Source: Stentor coeruleus
Taxonomy: Eukaryota > Ciliophora > Heterotrichea > Heterotrichida > Stentoridae
Assembly (NCBI GenBank): GCA_001970955.1
Contig: MPUH01000003.1
Coordinates: forward strand, 62,001-126,000
Reading direction: 5' to 3'
Length of the DNA stretch: 64,000 nt
In this document: piece after piece, positions 49,579-58,937 of the stretch
Layout of the letters: every line of letters starts with the position of its first letter
Numbering within the stretch: position 1 is the stretch's first letter
Notes under the pieces: model-generated
Database searches by the model: none
What the model saw: the letters and a program-made list of their open reading frames with translations, nothing else
What the model was told of the DNA's origin: nothing
Position numbers and translations under genes: made by a program

Positions 49579-51363
49579 TTATTCCTTATACTTAGGAGAT
49601 TCAGCATGTTCTTCAGATTCACGCTGGTGTTGAACAAATAGTTGTTCCAATCCTTCTATTTGAGTCTCTTTATAAACTCCTGAAGCTAATTCAAAGTCTT
49701 TAGCCTTCGTAATTACAGTATCATCACTTGAAACATTCTCAATTTGTTTCCTAAGTTCAGGCATGACTCTGGTACGAAGGTCAGTATAATGTTCCTTAAG
49801 ATTCTGAATAACACTTATATTCGGGTTATATTCTCTTGTTGGGACAGTAATCACAGCTTTATTATCCCCAAGTGGCATAGCATAATCTTTGAAAATAGAA
49901 GAAAATTCTTGTTTTTCCTCAGGAGTGATATGGTCAAAATCATGAATATCATCAGTATCACTTTCATAATAATCCTTATATTGTTGTACAGCTTCATCAA
50001 GAATATAATCTTGGTATTTAGAAAGTTTATTGGCAAACTGAGGATCTTTAGTATTGATTTCTCTTGTATCAATTTCAACATTTGGATCTCTTTTCTTAAG
50101 TCTATCAAGATACCTCATAATCATTCTGTTTTCTCTAATAAAATGAGTTGATGGATCTTCATTCCACTTTCTATGTTTAAACCTGAATATTTTCTTTTCA
50201 AAAACACTTTCAACAGCTGGTACAGTCATATCAGTACCTTCTTCAACAAACTCATAGTTTTTAAAATCGAAGATTCCTGAAGCAAAAAGTTCTTCATAAT
50301 CACCTTGTTCTTCAATAAGATCATTTTCAGAATCATATTCACTTTCATAATAATCCTTATATCTCTGTTCCATTTCACTAGTATTTATATAATAAGTATG
50401 ACCTTGAGTTCTTTTTTCTGCTCTTTCTAACATTCTTGCTTCACGTCTATCATGTCCAGCAGGTTCAGTTATAGCTCTTTTCTGGAATCTCTGAACTTTC
50501 TCGAAAATTCTTTCAAGTTTGCGTATCCCCAATTCAGATGTAAGAAGATCTTCATAGTCAGCTTTTGTATAAGTGACTGGTGGATAATACCCTCCACGTT
50601 GCCATAAAATACGTTCTTCAATTTCATATAATGCTTGATGCATATTATGAAGTGTATAATGTCCTTCTTGAAGTTTTTGCATTCTATAAGCAGGATCTGT
50701 AAGAATCCTATCATGATCATCAGCATTAACAAGAATATAAGCTGAGTTACTATTTTGCATAGGCATCAAAGCTGGGTATTGTTCAGCAAATTTATGGAAT
50801 GTCCATCTTGTAACAAGATCATCATCATCACCCATTTCTTCTTCAAGTATCGGCATATAATGTTCAAGATAATAGTCATTTTCTTCACTTATTTCATCTT
50901 TTAAGTTGACTAATTTAAAGCATTGGCCACAATGACTACATCTATGAATTGGCCCTTCTCTTAGAATAAACCACACACCAATATGAGAGAAACCTTCATC
51001 TTCATCATTTAGACCAGTACACATAACATATCTCCAACCAACATTAGCTGAAAACATAAGAACTGGATTGTCAATTGTCCCAAAGTTTCTTTGAGGGTTT
51101 GTATCACCCATCATAATATCAAGATCAAAAGTGTTGTTAGTGACCATAGCTTGAACTTCATGAGCATCTTCATCAAAAAGTTCTGTCTCAGTCATTTCCA
51201 TTGTATGCATGTTGTGACGAGCTTCACCTGGCTCCATAGCATGATCCCATTCATGCTTCAGTTGAGTGAAAATGTTTTTAAGACCAAAGATCCCTCGACT
51301 AGGCTGATAAATAAGCCCGGTTCGATTCAAGTGTTGTAATGCTCGCTGCACTCCTCGGAACAT
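49579..51363 (-). CDS. COX5B: Cytochrome c oxidase subunit 5B with a very long C-terminal extension
   Basis: 594 residues, against about 100-150 in animals and fungi. The COX5B zinc domain lies at about 95-155: GTIDNPVLMFSANVGWRYVMC, a WFILREG strand and HRCSHCGQCFKLV. Of the four zinc ligands of animal COX5B, Cys115, Cys142 and Cys145 can be placed, and the first of the N-terminal pair appears replaced. The N-terminus (Arg, Gln, hydrophobic, no acids in the first 30) fits mitochondrial import. The 440-residue extension is acidic and helical with two Tyr-Lys-Asp-Tyr-Tyr-Glu-Ser units. Ciliate respiratory complexes are known to have enlarged subunits, so the extension is plausible. The start follows GTATAAAAAT. 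Confidence 0.85.
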   Translation of the reverse strand: MFRGVQRALQHLNRTGLIYQPSRGIFGLKNIFTQLKHEWDHAMEPGEARHNMHTMEMTETELFDEDAHEVQAMVTNNTFDLDIMMGDTNPQRNFGTIDNPVLMFSANVGWRYVMCTGLNDEDEGFSHIGVWFILREGPIHRCSHCGQCFKLVNLKDEISEENDYYLEHYMPILEEEMGDDDDLVTRWTFHKFAEQYPALMPMQNSNSAYILVNADDHDRILTDPAYRMQKLQEGHYTLHNMHQALYEIEERILWQRGGYYPPVTYTKADYEDLLTSELGIRKLERIFEKVQRFQKRAITEPAGHDRREARMLERAEKRTQGHTYYINTSEMEQRYKDYYESEYDSENDLIEEQGDYEELFASGIFDFKNYEFVEEGTDMTVPAVESVFEKKIFRFKHRKWNEDPSTHFIRENRMIMRYLDRLKKRDPNVEIDTREINTKDPQFANKLSKYQDYILDEAVQQYKDYYESDTDDIHDFDHITPEEKQEFSSIFKDYAMPLGDNKAVITVPTREYNPNISVIQNLKEHYTDLRTRVMPELRKQIENVSSDDTVITKAKDFELASGVYKETQIEGLEQLFVQHQRESEEHAESPKYKE

Positions 51364-53180
51364 ATTTTTATACCATTCATTTCACAATATGACGAAGCAT
51401 TTGAAAAGCTTATTCTGTTGCTTAAGACTAGGGGCAAGTTAAAGTGTTAAGGAATTGATTGAATATGTGTTGGAGAAGAAGACAGGTTTTCTTTTGACTG
51501 ATGAAAAAATAGAGAATGGTAGAAGAAAAGGAAAATTATTATGGAATATCTTGCTTTAACTGGGGATGAGAGGGGTTTTTTGATTTCAGGTATATTTTAG
51601 ATGAAATATACGAGTATGGGTTGATTTGATAAGTTAGATAGAAAAATATTATTATATATGAATATGATGATATTTTGTATTCTGATAGGAAGAAGAAAGT
51701 ATTTGTAGATGGAGGATGATTATAAATTATGAAATTAGGACTGACTGATGTGGTGAGGAATATAGCTTGGGGTTGGCTTCTTTGCAAACTGAAGAGAGAT
51801 AAGAGAAAAAAACAAATTTACTAGAGGATTTGAGAATTATTTTTTATTTGATATGCGAATTAGAGTGTTTTAGTTATTGAATAATTCAAATTATATTTAG
51901 ACATATCAATATCGATAGTATTTTTTAGAAATTAGGTTATAATTAATTTATACTTTAAAGTATTTTTCTGCAGTTTTCAAATTTTATTTGATTATTTCAT
52001 TACAAAATTTTCTAAAGTTTGGGTTTGAATTCTTTTTGATAAAGTCTTTATCAAGTTTCATTCTTTTGTTTATTGATATTTTAAGTTTNAGTTATTGAAT
52101 TCTTTTTGATAAAGTCTTTATCAAGTTTCATTCTTTTGTTTATTGATATTTTAAGTTTGATTTGAATTTTTCAACTTTAAAATTTCAAGAAAGTATTTTC
52201 TTATAGTAATTAGAAACCTTAATTACAAATTTTCACATAAAACTATTCTATTCTTTTGAAGGAGATTGTGCAATAGCATATTATTCCATATTTACATTAA
52301 AAACTATTTAGAATATAAGTTATTTTAAATAATTTTAGCAAAAACTAATGCAAACTTTTTCATAAATCAACCAAATTCTGTTTTCAAATCAATTTCATTA
52401 TCATTATGCTAAATGGTAATATAAATGAATATATAGTCAATATCATAATCAAATTGATGCAATTTTTAAAGTTATAATATTGAAATTAATCAAAAAATAT
52501 ATTTCGAGTGCTTTAGATATTATTAAGAAAAAAACCCCACCACTTGGAATTTACAATCTAAATGAAGAAAATATAGAAAACTTGGAATTTAGGTAATTTA
52601 GGTAATTTTTTTCCCCTAATATACACTAAAGAAAAAAATATCATCAATTCATATAATCTTAGTTTATTATATATTCTTACTTTTAAATCCAAAACTAATT
52701 CTTAAACGAACTATAAAACTGCTTCAAGATGTTTATCAGAAATCAATATTAAACCTTCTAAATAATCTAAAACTTTAGAATGCTTAGATTATAACACAAC
52801 CAGAAACTCTTAATATATTAGTAATCAAATAGGATTAAAACTATTTCAGATACTAATTCAAATTAAATATTTCACGCATATAATTAAAATATTCATTTCA
52901 TTTATTATTCAATTCTTTGTGAAGTAATTTAAACTAACTAATTTTATGAAAAACTGGGCAATAAACTAATAAAATACATATCACATAACTAATCATAACC
53001 TAGATTTCATAAAATTATGCTTCTGATAAAATCAATCTAATAAATTATCTTACTCAATAATACTAAATCTTAATTATCAAACTAATACTATACCAACATA
53101 AAAAAAAAATCCTAATCTATAAACATTTTATATATTTGCCTATATTTTTTAAATCTAATACAATTTGGTGACATATATAA
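51364..53180. other. Long intergenic region with one assembly duplication
   Basis: 1.8 kb. From 51400 to 51830 the plus strand is T/G-rich and holds scattered coding-like pieces (SVKELIEYVLEKKTGFLLT, later IIIYEYDDILYSDRKKKVF) in different frames, not joinable by 15-nt introns. 52025-52158 is duplicated around N52089. From 52540 to 53160 it is A/C-rich before the next gene. No sound gene. Confidence 0.45.
52025..52158. repeat. Artefactual direct repeat around an N (64 nt twice)
   Basis: 52025-52088 and 52095-52158 are identical, with N52089 and five bases between. Confidence 0.85.
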
Positions 53181-54323
53181 ATGAAAAATAAAGGTTTTAG
53201 GTGGCTACTTGGAGTTTTAGCCGAGAGTGGTATAAAAATAAGAGTTCTCAATACATATTCTCTACAAAGTTTCTTAGCAAGTGATTATTTTTACAATGAA
53301 GAAAACGTAATCAAACATCGTAAAATTTCTTATATAATGTCAAGCAAAGAAGTTATAGAAGCCATAAGTAATGACATAAATTCTATTTCAAAAAACACCA
53401 AGCAACCTATAGCAATAGGTTATTCCCGCAATGAAAGAATACAATTTACAGATATCGCACTTAAAGAGTACCTTCAAAACCCTCATCATAATTTTACCTA
53501 CATTCAAAAGATCACAACAACTTGTCGTGAGTCATTTGAATTTTACACTTCAATAATAACCCTTAGAGATTATTCTTATGAGATGTTTGTATCAAAAAAA
53601 AGAGATGAGGTTTCTATTAAAGTTAAAAATAAGATTTTTATACAAAGACTTAAAGATATAATGCAATCAGTACTTTATATTGTTGAACAAGCCACATCTT
53701 GTAAAGTTAAAAAGTTGCAATTAGAGTTTATAAAAGATGATTTTGATAACTTTTGGCTTTCATTCTGTCATAGTTGTATTGTTGTTCAAGATATAAAAGT
53801 TCTTAATGAGGTAAAAACTCATAGAGAATTGAGGATTAAAGAAGGACTTATAAAGAAAAATTATCATTTTAGAATTGAGACTCCTGAAAATAGTGATAAT
53901 AGTCAGATATCGGATCATGGACTTGAAGATCAAATGATGATGAAAAAATATCCTCTGGGGAAAAATTCTGATAGGGCAAGTCCAGACTTTTTAGAACTTA
54001 TTTGTAGGACAAGGGTTAAGTATAGGACTAAGAATAAACTTAAACTACCAAGCTTGATGTTTTATGCTGAACCTGAAGAATTGAATAAGGAAAAGGAATT
54101 TATATATAAAATGATTGAAGGCCCAAGTTTAAGTCTTAAGTTTCCTAAAGTTGATAAGGTTAGAAAATCATTGTGGACGAAACCTATTGAGGCTAGGCAC
54201 TTTGGATTGGATATTAACCCGAGACAATCTTCACCGATGCTATTCCCTTTGATAGGTTTGGATAATTGTAAGACACCTACCCCAAGAATTCCAGGGTTGT
54301 TTAAAGACTTTTCTAATGTATAA
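53181..54323 (+). CDS. Unknown protein, 380 residues
   Basis: Start ATG with TATATAA directly before it. The N-terminal 200 residues are mixed alpha/beta with a hydrophobic FWLSFCHSCIVV strand near residue 194. The region 220-270 is polar. The C-terminus contains Arg/Lys-rich stretches and several Ser-Pro/Thr-Pro sites (NPRQSSPMLFP, TPTPRIPG). No signal peptide, membrane segment or catalytic motif recognised. Ser/Thr-Pro sites suggest regulation by kinases. It sits between two long gene-poor regions. Confidence 0.7.
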   Translation: MKNKGFRWLLGVLAESGIKIRVLNTYSLQSFLASDYFYNEENVIKHRKISYIMSSKEVIEAISNDINSISKNTKQPIAIGYSRNERIQFTDIALKEYLQNPHHNFTYIQKITTTCRESFEFYTSIITLRDYSYEMFVSKKRDEVSIKVKNKIFIQRLKDIMQSVLYIVEQATSCKVKKLQLEFIKDDFDNFWLSFCHSCIVVQDIKVLNEVKTHRELRIKEGLIKKNYHFRIETPENSDNSQISDHGLEDQMMMKKYPLGKNSDRASPDFLELICRTRVKYRTKNKLKLPSLMFYAEPEELNKEKEFIYKMIEGPSLSLKFPKVDKVRKSLWTKPIEARHFGLDINPRQSSPMLFPLIGLDNCKTPTPRIPGLFKDFSNV

Positions 54324-54351
54324 ACAATATTTAGGATTAATTAGGAGTTTT

Positions 54352-54417
54352 TTATTGATAAGTGGATTATTGATAAGTGGATTATTGATAAGTGGATTAT
54401 TGATAAGTGGATTATTA
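54352..54417 (+). repeat. 15-nt tandem repeat, four units
   Basis: Unit TTATTGATAAGTGGA repeated exactly four times with a partial fifth, starting about 30 bp after the stop codon of the preceding gene. Confidence 0.9.
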
Positions 54418-54443
54418 AAAAGGTTGACTGCGACATATATATG

Positions 54444-54525
54444 AAATTATATGCTTATGCTAGTATTTTAGGACTGACTANAACCATTAAATTATATGCT
54501 TATGCTAGTATTTTAGGACTGACTA
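54444..54525. repeat. Artefactual direct repeat around an N (37 nt twice)
   Basis: 54444-54480 and 54489-54525 are identical with N54481 and seven bases between. Confidence 0.85.
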
Positions 54526-55165
54526 TTAATAATAATTATCTCTAGCAAAGGTTAAAATTTTATTCTTGAATTTCAATCATCACTCAAATGTAAAATTTAA
54601 ATTCTTCGATTATAAATCCTCTTAATTAGTAGTTTTTCAGTGATAGATTTCCTTTAGTCTTAAAGCTGAACAACTATCATTAGTGTTTTTATGAAGTCAT
54701 TAATTGTTTGATGTCTAATAATCGATAAAAATAAGATAATTCGAATGAATTATCTCCAAATCTATTAGGAGAGATAAATCGAAAAGATTATTAGGAGAGA
54801 TAAATCTTCTGAATCGTTTTGTGTATAATCTTCAGTTATTGCGCCAATATTTTCCATCCTTATATGGTTTAGCACCTGAGTTTGATTTAGTTTAATTCCA
54901 TTTATATAGAGAAATTAGAGTGCTTAAGTGTAAGATGCTAGAATTATAAGATGCTAAATTTTAAAAATTACTTAGAATTTCTAGTTACAACTGAAAGTAT
55001 TAAAAGCTGTATAATTTAGATATTATAATGTATATTAAGTCATGGGCCTTGGGATTTTGAGTATTTACCTATTTTCGTGAACATCCAAAAGAGGCACTTA
55101 ATTAAATATTTTAACTTTTATAACTCAGGTATGCATATTTTATATGACGATCTCTGCTGATTATA

Positions 55166-55262
55166 CTGATTATATTAATTGTATACATAACTAAGCACTT
55201 ACTTTAATGGCAACTGATTATATTAATTGCATACATAACTCTAGCACTTATATAAATGGCAG
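55166..55262. repeat. About 49-bp imperfect tandem duplication
   Basis: Units starting at 55166 and 55214 share CTGATTATATTAATTG and an ATACATAACT..AGCACTTA core, with several differences. No N between them. Confidence 0.8.
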
Positions 55263-55924
55263 CTGAATTTTGCTATTTATTTCGGCCTAATAAATTAGAA
55301 GTTTAAGCAAGCAAATAATTAGAAATTAAGTGACCAGCTACTAAAGTTAGAATTTTTTATGCTTGTTAGTTATGCGGTATATTATAAATTTGATTAAATA
55401 ATAAAGAATATAAAAGTGTTAATAATTTTAAGATAATTTAGAATAGTGTTAGATTGAAGATAATTGAATGATTTAATGACTTTATGCAATCTATATACTG
55501 AATTATTGTATTCTACGTGCCAATTTATAAATTGCAAATATTGTAGATAATATGGTTAATAAAACAATAAAATTTTAAAACTAAAATTGGTATTTAAGTA
55601 TTAAAAAACTATAAAAGCATATCACCTAGAATATAAAACTCTCATAGCATTGGATGAATTAAACTACTCTATCATTCATTTTGCAAATATTTTTTTTAGT
55701 TTAAAGCATTGCATTTTATAGAAAATCTTCTAGGAAAAGTAAAATAAACTTAACTAATAGCGGAGATTAGAAAAACGAAAACCTTAAAAATTAAAGTGAT
55801 TTTTAATAGGAGATAAGAAAATTTATAGAAATTTGTTAACATAATCAGAATGAATTAGTACTTATATTTTAATTTCATCATATTTTTTTTTGATTTGAAC
55901 TTTAAAAATTGAAGACATTTATAA

Positions 55925-58057
55925 ATGGATGTAAAAGATTTGAAAATAAAGTATTTTTTTGTTGGACCAACTATGCAAGGTACAACAACATTGTGCCATT
56001 TTCTTTGTGGTAATAGACTGTCAATTGAAGAGAAGATAGATGATTATGAATTTGATGAAGAGACAAATAGGAAAAAAAAGTTTGTAATCACTGCAGATGG
56101 ACACAGATCAGACGATCTGAGAATTGGGAATTGTGAAGAATCTGCAACATTAAATCCAATTTATTATGGAAAGCAATATTGCGATTTTTCAGGTATTAAT
56201 GAAATAGGAGGAAATGCTGTAAGACTTAAAACACTTGTTAAATATCAGAAAATAATTCAAAAGACAGATAAATTCAAACTTATCTTGGTTTTTGATGAAG
56301 ATTTCATATTATCGAATAAAAGTGTCAATTTTTCTAACTCTTGTAGAGAAATTATGCGCATCTTTAATTTAGATTCAAGCTGCGTTAATGGAATACATTT
56401 AGTAGTTACAAATAGTAGCGAGAAGTTTGTCAATCAGTTACCAGATATTTTAAGACGCAGATTCCGAGAAAATAGCAATTTTATAATTGATTATATAAAA
56501 GATAATAAAAATCATAGACCTTTAGATATGCTGAGTAAAATTTCATCATTTGATAAGCCTGTATTACATGAAAATAATAAATACATGTTTTCTGAGGAAA
56601 ATAAGCAAAAAATAATAAAAAATATAGAAGCTACAGATTTTTTGTGGAGATGGAGATTTAAATTTAATATACTTCCGAAGATATATGAACTTGCTAATTT
56701 AGTATTAAATTCACAAGAAAATCATGATATTATATTTTTATCGAAGGCTATTACTGCTAATCAAATTAATGAGAATATTATAATTACAAGTAAAGATATT
56801 TTAATTATTGATGTAGATATCAAACTTGAAGGAAAAACTCTAGAAATTGACTCTCCTACAATAATTGTGCAAACAGGAGGTTCTGAAAAACGTTTTATAA
56901 CTCTTGAAGGATCAAATCCTATAATAAAATTTACGGAAAGAGTGAAGTCAGTGATTAACGACGAATCATTAGTTTTGATGACATCAAATATTAGCAGAAA
57001 TCAGGAATTTTTAGACCCAACAACAGATGAATTTGATCAAAGTAAAAAATATATAAGATTAGAAAGTATATGCATAAATGGTTGGTGGAATGAAAATGTT
57101 TCTTACAGTAATACATTTATTGACCTGATTGTGCACTTTGATAGAAATTATGGGAGCATTAAAGTTGATAATAAGTGGAAAATTAAAACTGTTGATTGCA
57201 ATATTAATATGAAATTGCATTTGAATGAATGTATGAGAACTAAAAATGGAGTTACTAAAAACTTCAAATCTTTACGTCGATATAAAGATGTTAAAACATA
57301 TCTAAAAGAGATGAATAAAAATACTTATAATCAAGAAGATATAAGTTTTTTTGAAAAATATATAGTAAACCTTCCATCTATTTTTCAAATATTCATGAAA
57401 AATTCATTATTTCAGCAGCTTTTGAATAATAAAAAAGAAATTGCAGATCTTAAGGAAATTCGAAAGATTTTTATAGAAAGGTATCTGAATATTGTAAAAG
57501 ATTTTAATTCTAACTCTAAAAACTGTTCTATTGAAAAAACAGATATAAATAGAAAAAGCCATGAAATTACAATATGTTCCATTCAGAGAATTTGCAGACC
57601 TAAAAATATTTTAAATGATGATATTTCGAATTTGAGTAATACAATTAATGAAACTTTATGGAATGGTTTAAATTATCAAAATTCTTATGATTTACTTAAA
57701 TTTTATCATGTTTTGAGTTTGACAAAAGATAAAGTTTCACTATTTAATTATGGGATCACTGGAGATTTATCAATTTATCCTAATTTTGAAGCTATGATTG
57801 AAGAAGTAAGAGCTGGGGATATTATTATTCCTGATCAAGATATGAATTTACTTATTTTAGGGAGAGTAATAGGTGTATTTGGCTTAATAGCTGCTTTAAT
57901 AGGCTTTGGTTTGAGGAAGGCTGCTCTGGGTGCTATAGGAACAATTATAAGTCCTGGTAATTTTTTGGTGAGCATTTTAAGATTAGGTGAAGTAGGATAC
58001 TGTAAAGGCATGATAAAAGTTCAAGGAAAAGATATTCGTTATGACTGCTGCATTTAA
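55925..58057 (+). CDS. GTPase-like protein with a degenerate P-loop and C-terminal hydrophobic region
   Basis: 710 residues. The first strand runs into Val-Gly-Pro-Thr-Met-Gln-Gly-Thr-Thr-Thr (13-22), which has the spacing of a Walker A motif (GxxxxGKT) but Thr20 in place of the catalytic Lys. A DFSGINEIGG segment near 88 sits where the Walker B/G3 DxxG is expected, and HLVVTNSSEKF near 160 resembles a G4 strand. So it has the order of an AIG1/large-GTPase G domain. The middle 450 residues are unknown. Residues about 640-700 contain a long hydrophobic Gly/Ala/Leu/Ile stretch (GVFGLIAALIGFG), likely membrane-inserted. It is isolated between gene-poor stretches. Nucleotide binding is doubtful. 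The ATG follows TTTATAA. Confidence 0.7.
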   Translation: MDVKDLKIKYFFVGPTMQGTTTLCHFLCGNRLSIEEKIDDYEFDEETNRKKKFVITADGHRSDDLRIGNCEESATLNPIYYGKQYCDFSGINEIGGNAVRLKTLVKYQKIIQKTDKFKLILVFDEDFILSNKSVNFSNSCREIMRIFNLDSSCVNGIHLVVTNSSEKFVNQLPDILRRRFRENSNFIIDYIKDNKNHRPLDMLSKISSFDKPVLHENNKYMFSEENKQKIIKNIEATDFLWRWRFKFNILPKIYELANLVLNSQENHDIIFLSKAITANQINENIIITSKDILIIDVDIKLEGKTLEIDSPTIIVQTGGSEKRFITLEGSNPIIKFTERVKSVINDESLVLMTSNISRNQEFLDPTTDEFDQSKKYIRLESICINGWWNENVSYSNTFIDLIVHFDRNYGSIKVDNKWKIKTVDCNINMKLHLNECMRTKNGVTKNFKSLRRYKDVKTYLKEMNKNTYNQEDISFFEKYIVNLPSIFQIFMKNSLFQQLLNNKKEIADLKEIRKIFIERYLNIVKDFNSNSKNCSIEKTDINRKSHEITICSIQRICRPKNILNDDISNLSNTINETLWNGLNYQNSYDLLKFYHVLSLTKDKVSLFNYGITGDLSIYPNFEAMIEEVRAGDIIIPDQDMNLLILGRVIGVFGLIAALIGFGLRKAALGAIGTIISPGNFLVSILRLGEVGYCKGMIKVQGKDIRYDCCI

Positions 58058-58937
58058 TTTTATTATTTAATAGATTATTCAGCTTTTATATATATTTTTT
58101 TTGCAAAATGTTAATTACACTTTATATTACATAAAAATCTGTAGACAATTGTTATTCTTGCTATCAAATTTAACAATAATTTTTCGTGATTTAGCTTATA
58201 ATTAATCATACATAATTTAAATATCTACAATAAAACATATTTAGTAAATTTTTATAAAATTAAAAAAGAACTTGTATTTATTCATTATTTCTCTAATTCG
58301 CATACTTTCAATCGTATCATATGCCATTATCAAATTGTTTCGCTGAAAATCTGATTTTGAATCCAGTTGTATTTATTATGAGGCCTGAAAAAACCTAAGA
58401 GAGATACTGGAAGTCTCAATAATCTCTACTAAAATAGTTAGACTCGTAAGCTGGATTTAAAGGAAATCGACAATTCCAAGATTTCTAGTAGAAAAGAAAT
58501 AAACAAAAAAGTGACGTCCTAATACCTAATTGTAGGATTTATGTTTATAGATTTTAGAAGATTATTAAATTTAATGTAAACTTTATATGGTTTACAATGA
58601 TTAGACATACAATAAGTTTAAATTCGCATTTATTCTATTAAATAATTATTTTCAAAGCTTTATAAGTATATGACTACAAGATAAATAAAATGATGGCTTC
58701 TTATTTTTTATTTTTGAATTTTAGTTATGTCTTCTATATTTTTATTAATAATGTATAATCAAGATCTAAACTTCTATTAATATGTCAGTGATAAGAAAAC
58801 TATAAAATCAAATAAAAGTTAACAAAATCTTACTATATAGTCATTTAAGTAAAATATCATGAAAATGCGTTAAAATAACTACTAGAAAATCTTAAGTAAA
58901 AGTATGATAGTTTTTTATTAAAATATCATAATAATCG
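58058..58937. other. Intergenic, contains one block of higher G+C
   Basis: 0.9 kb, mostly very AT-rich. 58370-58540 is clearly less AT-rich, without a convincing frame, and ends near a small TCCTA..TAGGA inverted repeat. It may be a non-coding RNA or gene remnant; undecided. Confidence 0.35.

Larger units (their letters stand above)
54324..55924. other. Repeat-rich intergenic region
   Basis: 1.6 kb without a gene. It contains four copies of a 15-nt unit (54352-54411), an assembly duplication around N54481, a 17-18-nt repeat (54763-54780, 54789-54806) and a 49-bp tandem duplication (55166-55262). Confidence 0.6.

Noticed and set aside
51539-51787. 82-codon frame on the minus strand in the COX5B upstream flank.
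   Set aside because: Low-complexity Ser/Tyr/Ile sequence typical of translating the A/C-rich flank; no start context and no domain.
54352-54417. 15-nt repeat as a CRISPR-like array.
   Set aside because: Units are directly contiguous with no spacers, only four copies, in a eukaryotic genome.
54324-55924. Possible transposon or virus-like element in the gene-poor region.
   Set aside because: No transposase, reverse transcriptase, integrase or capsid-like frame, and no terminal inverted or long terminal repeats were seen.
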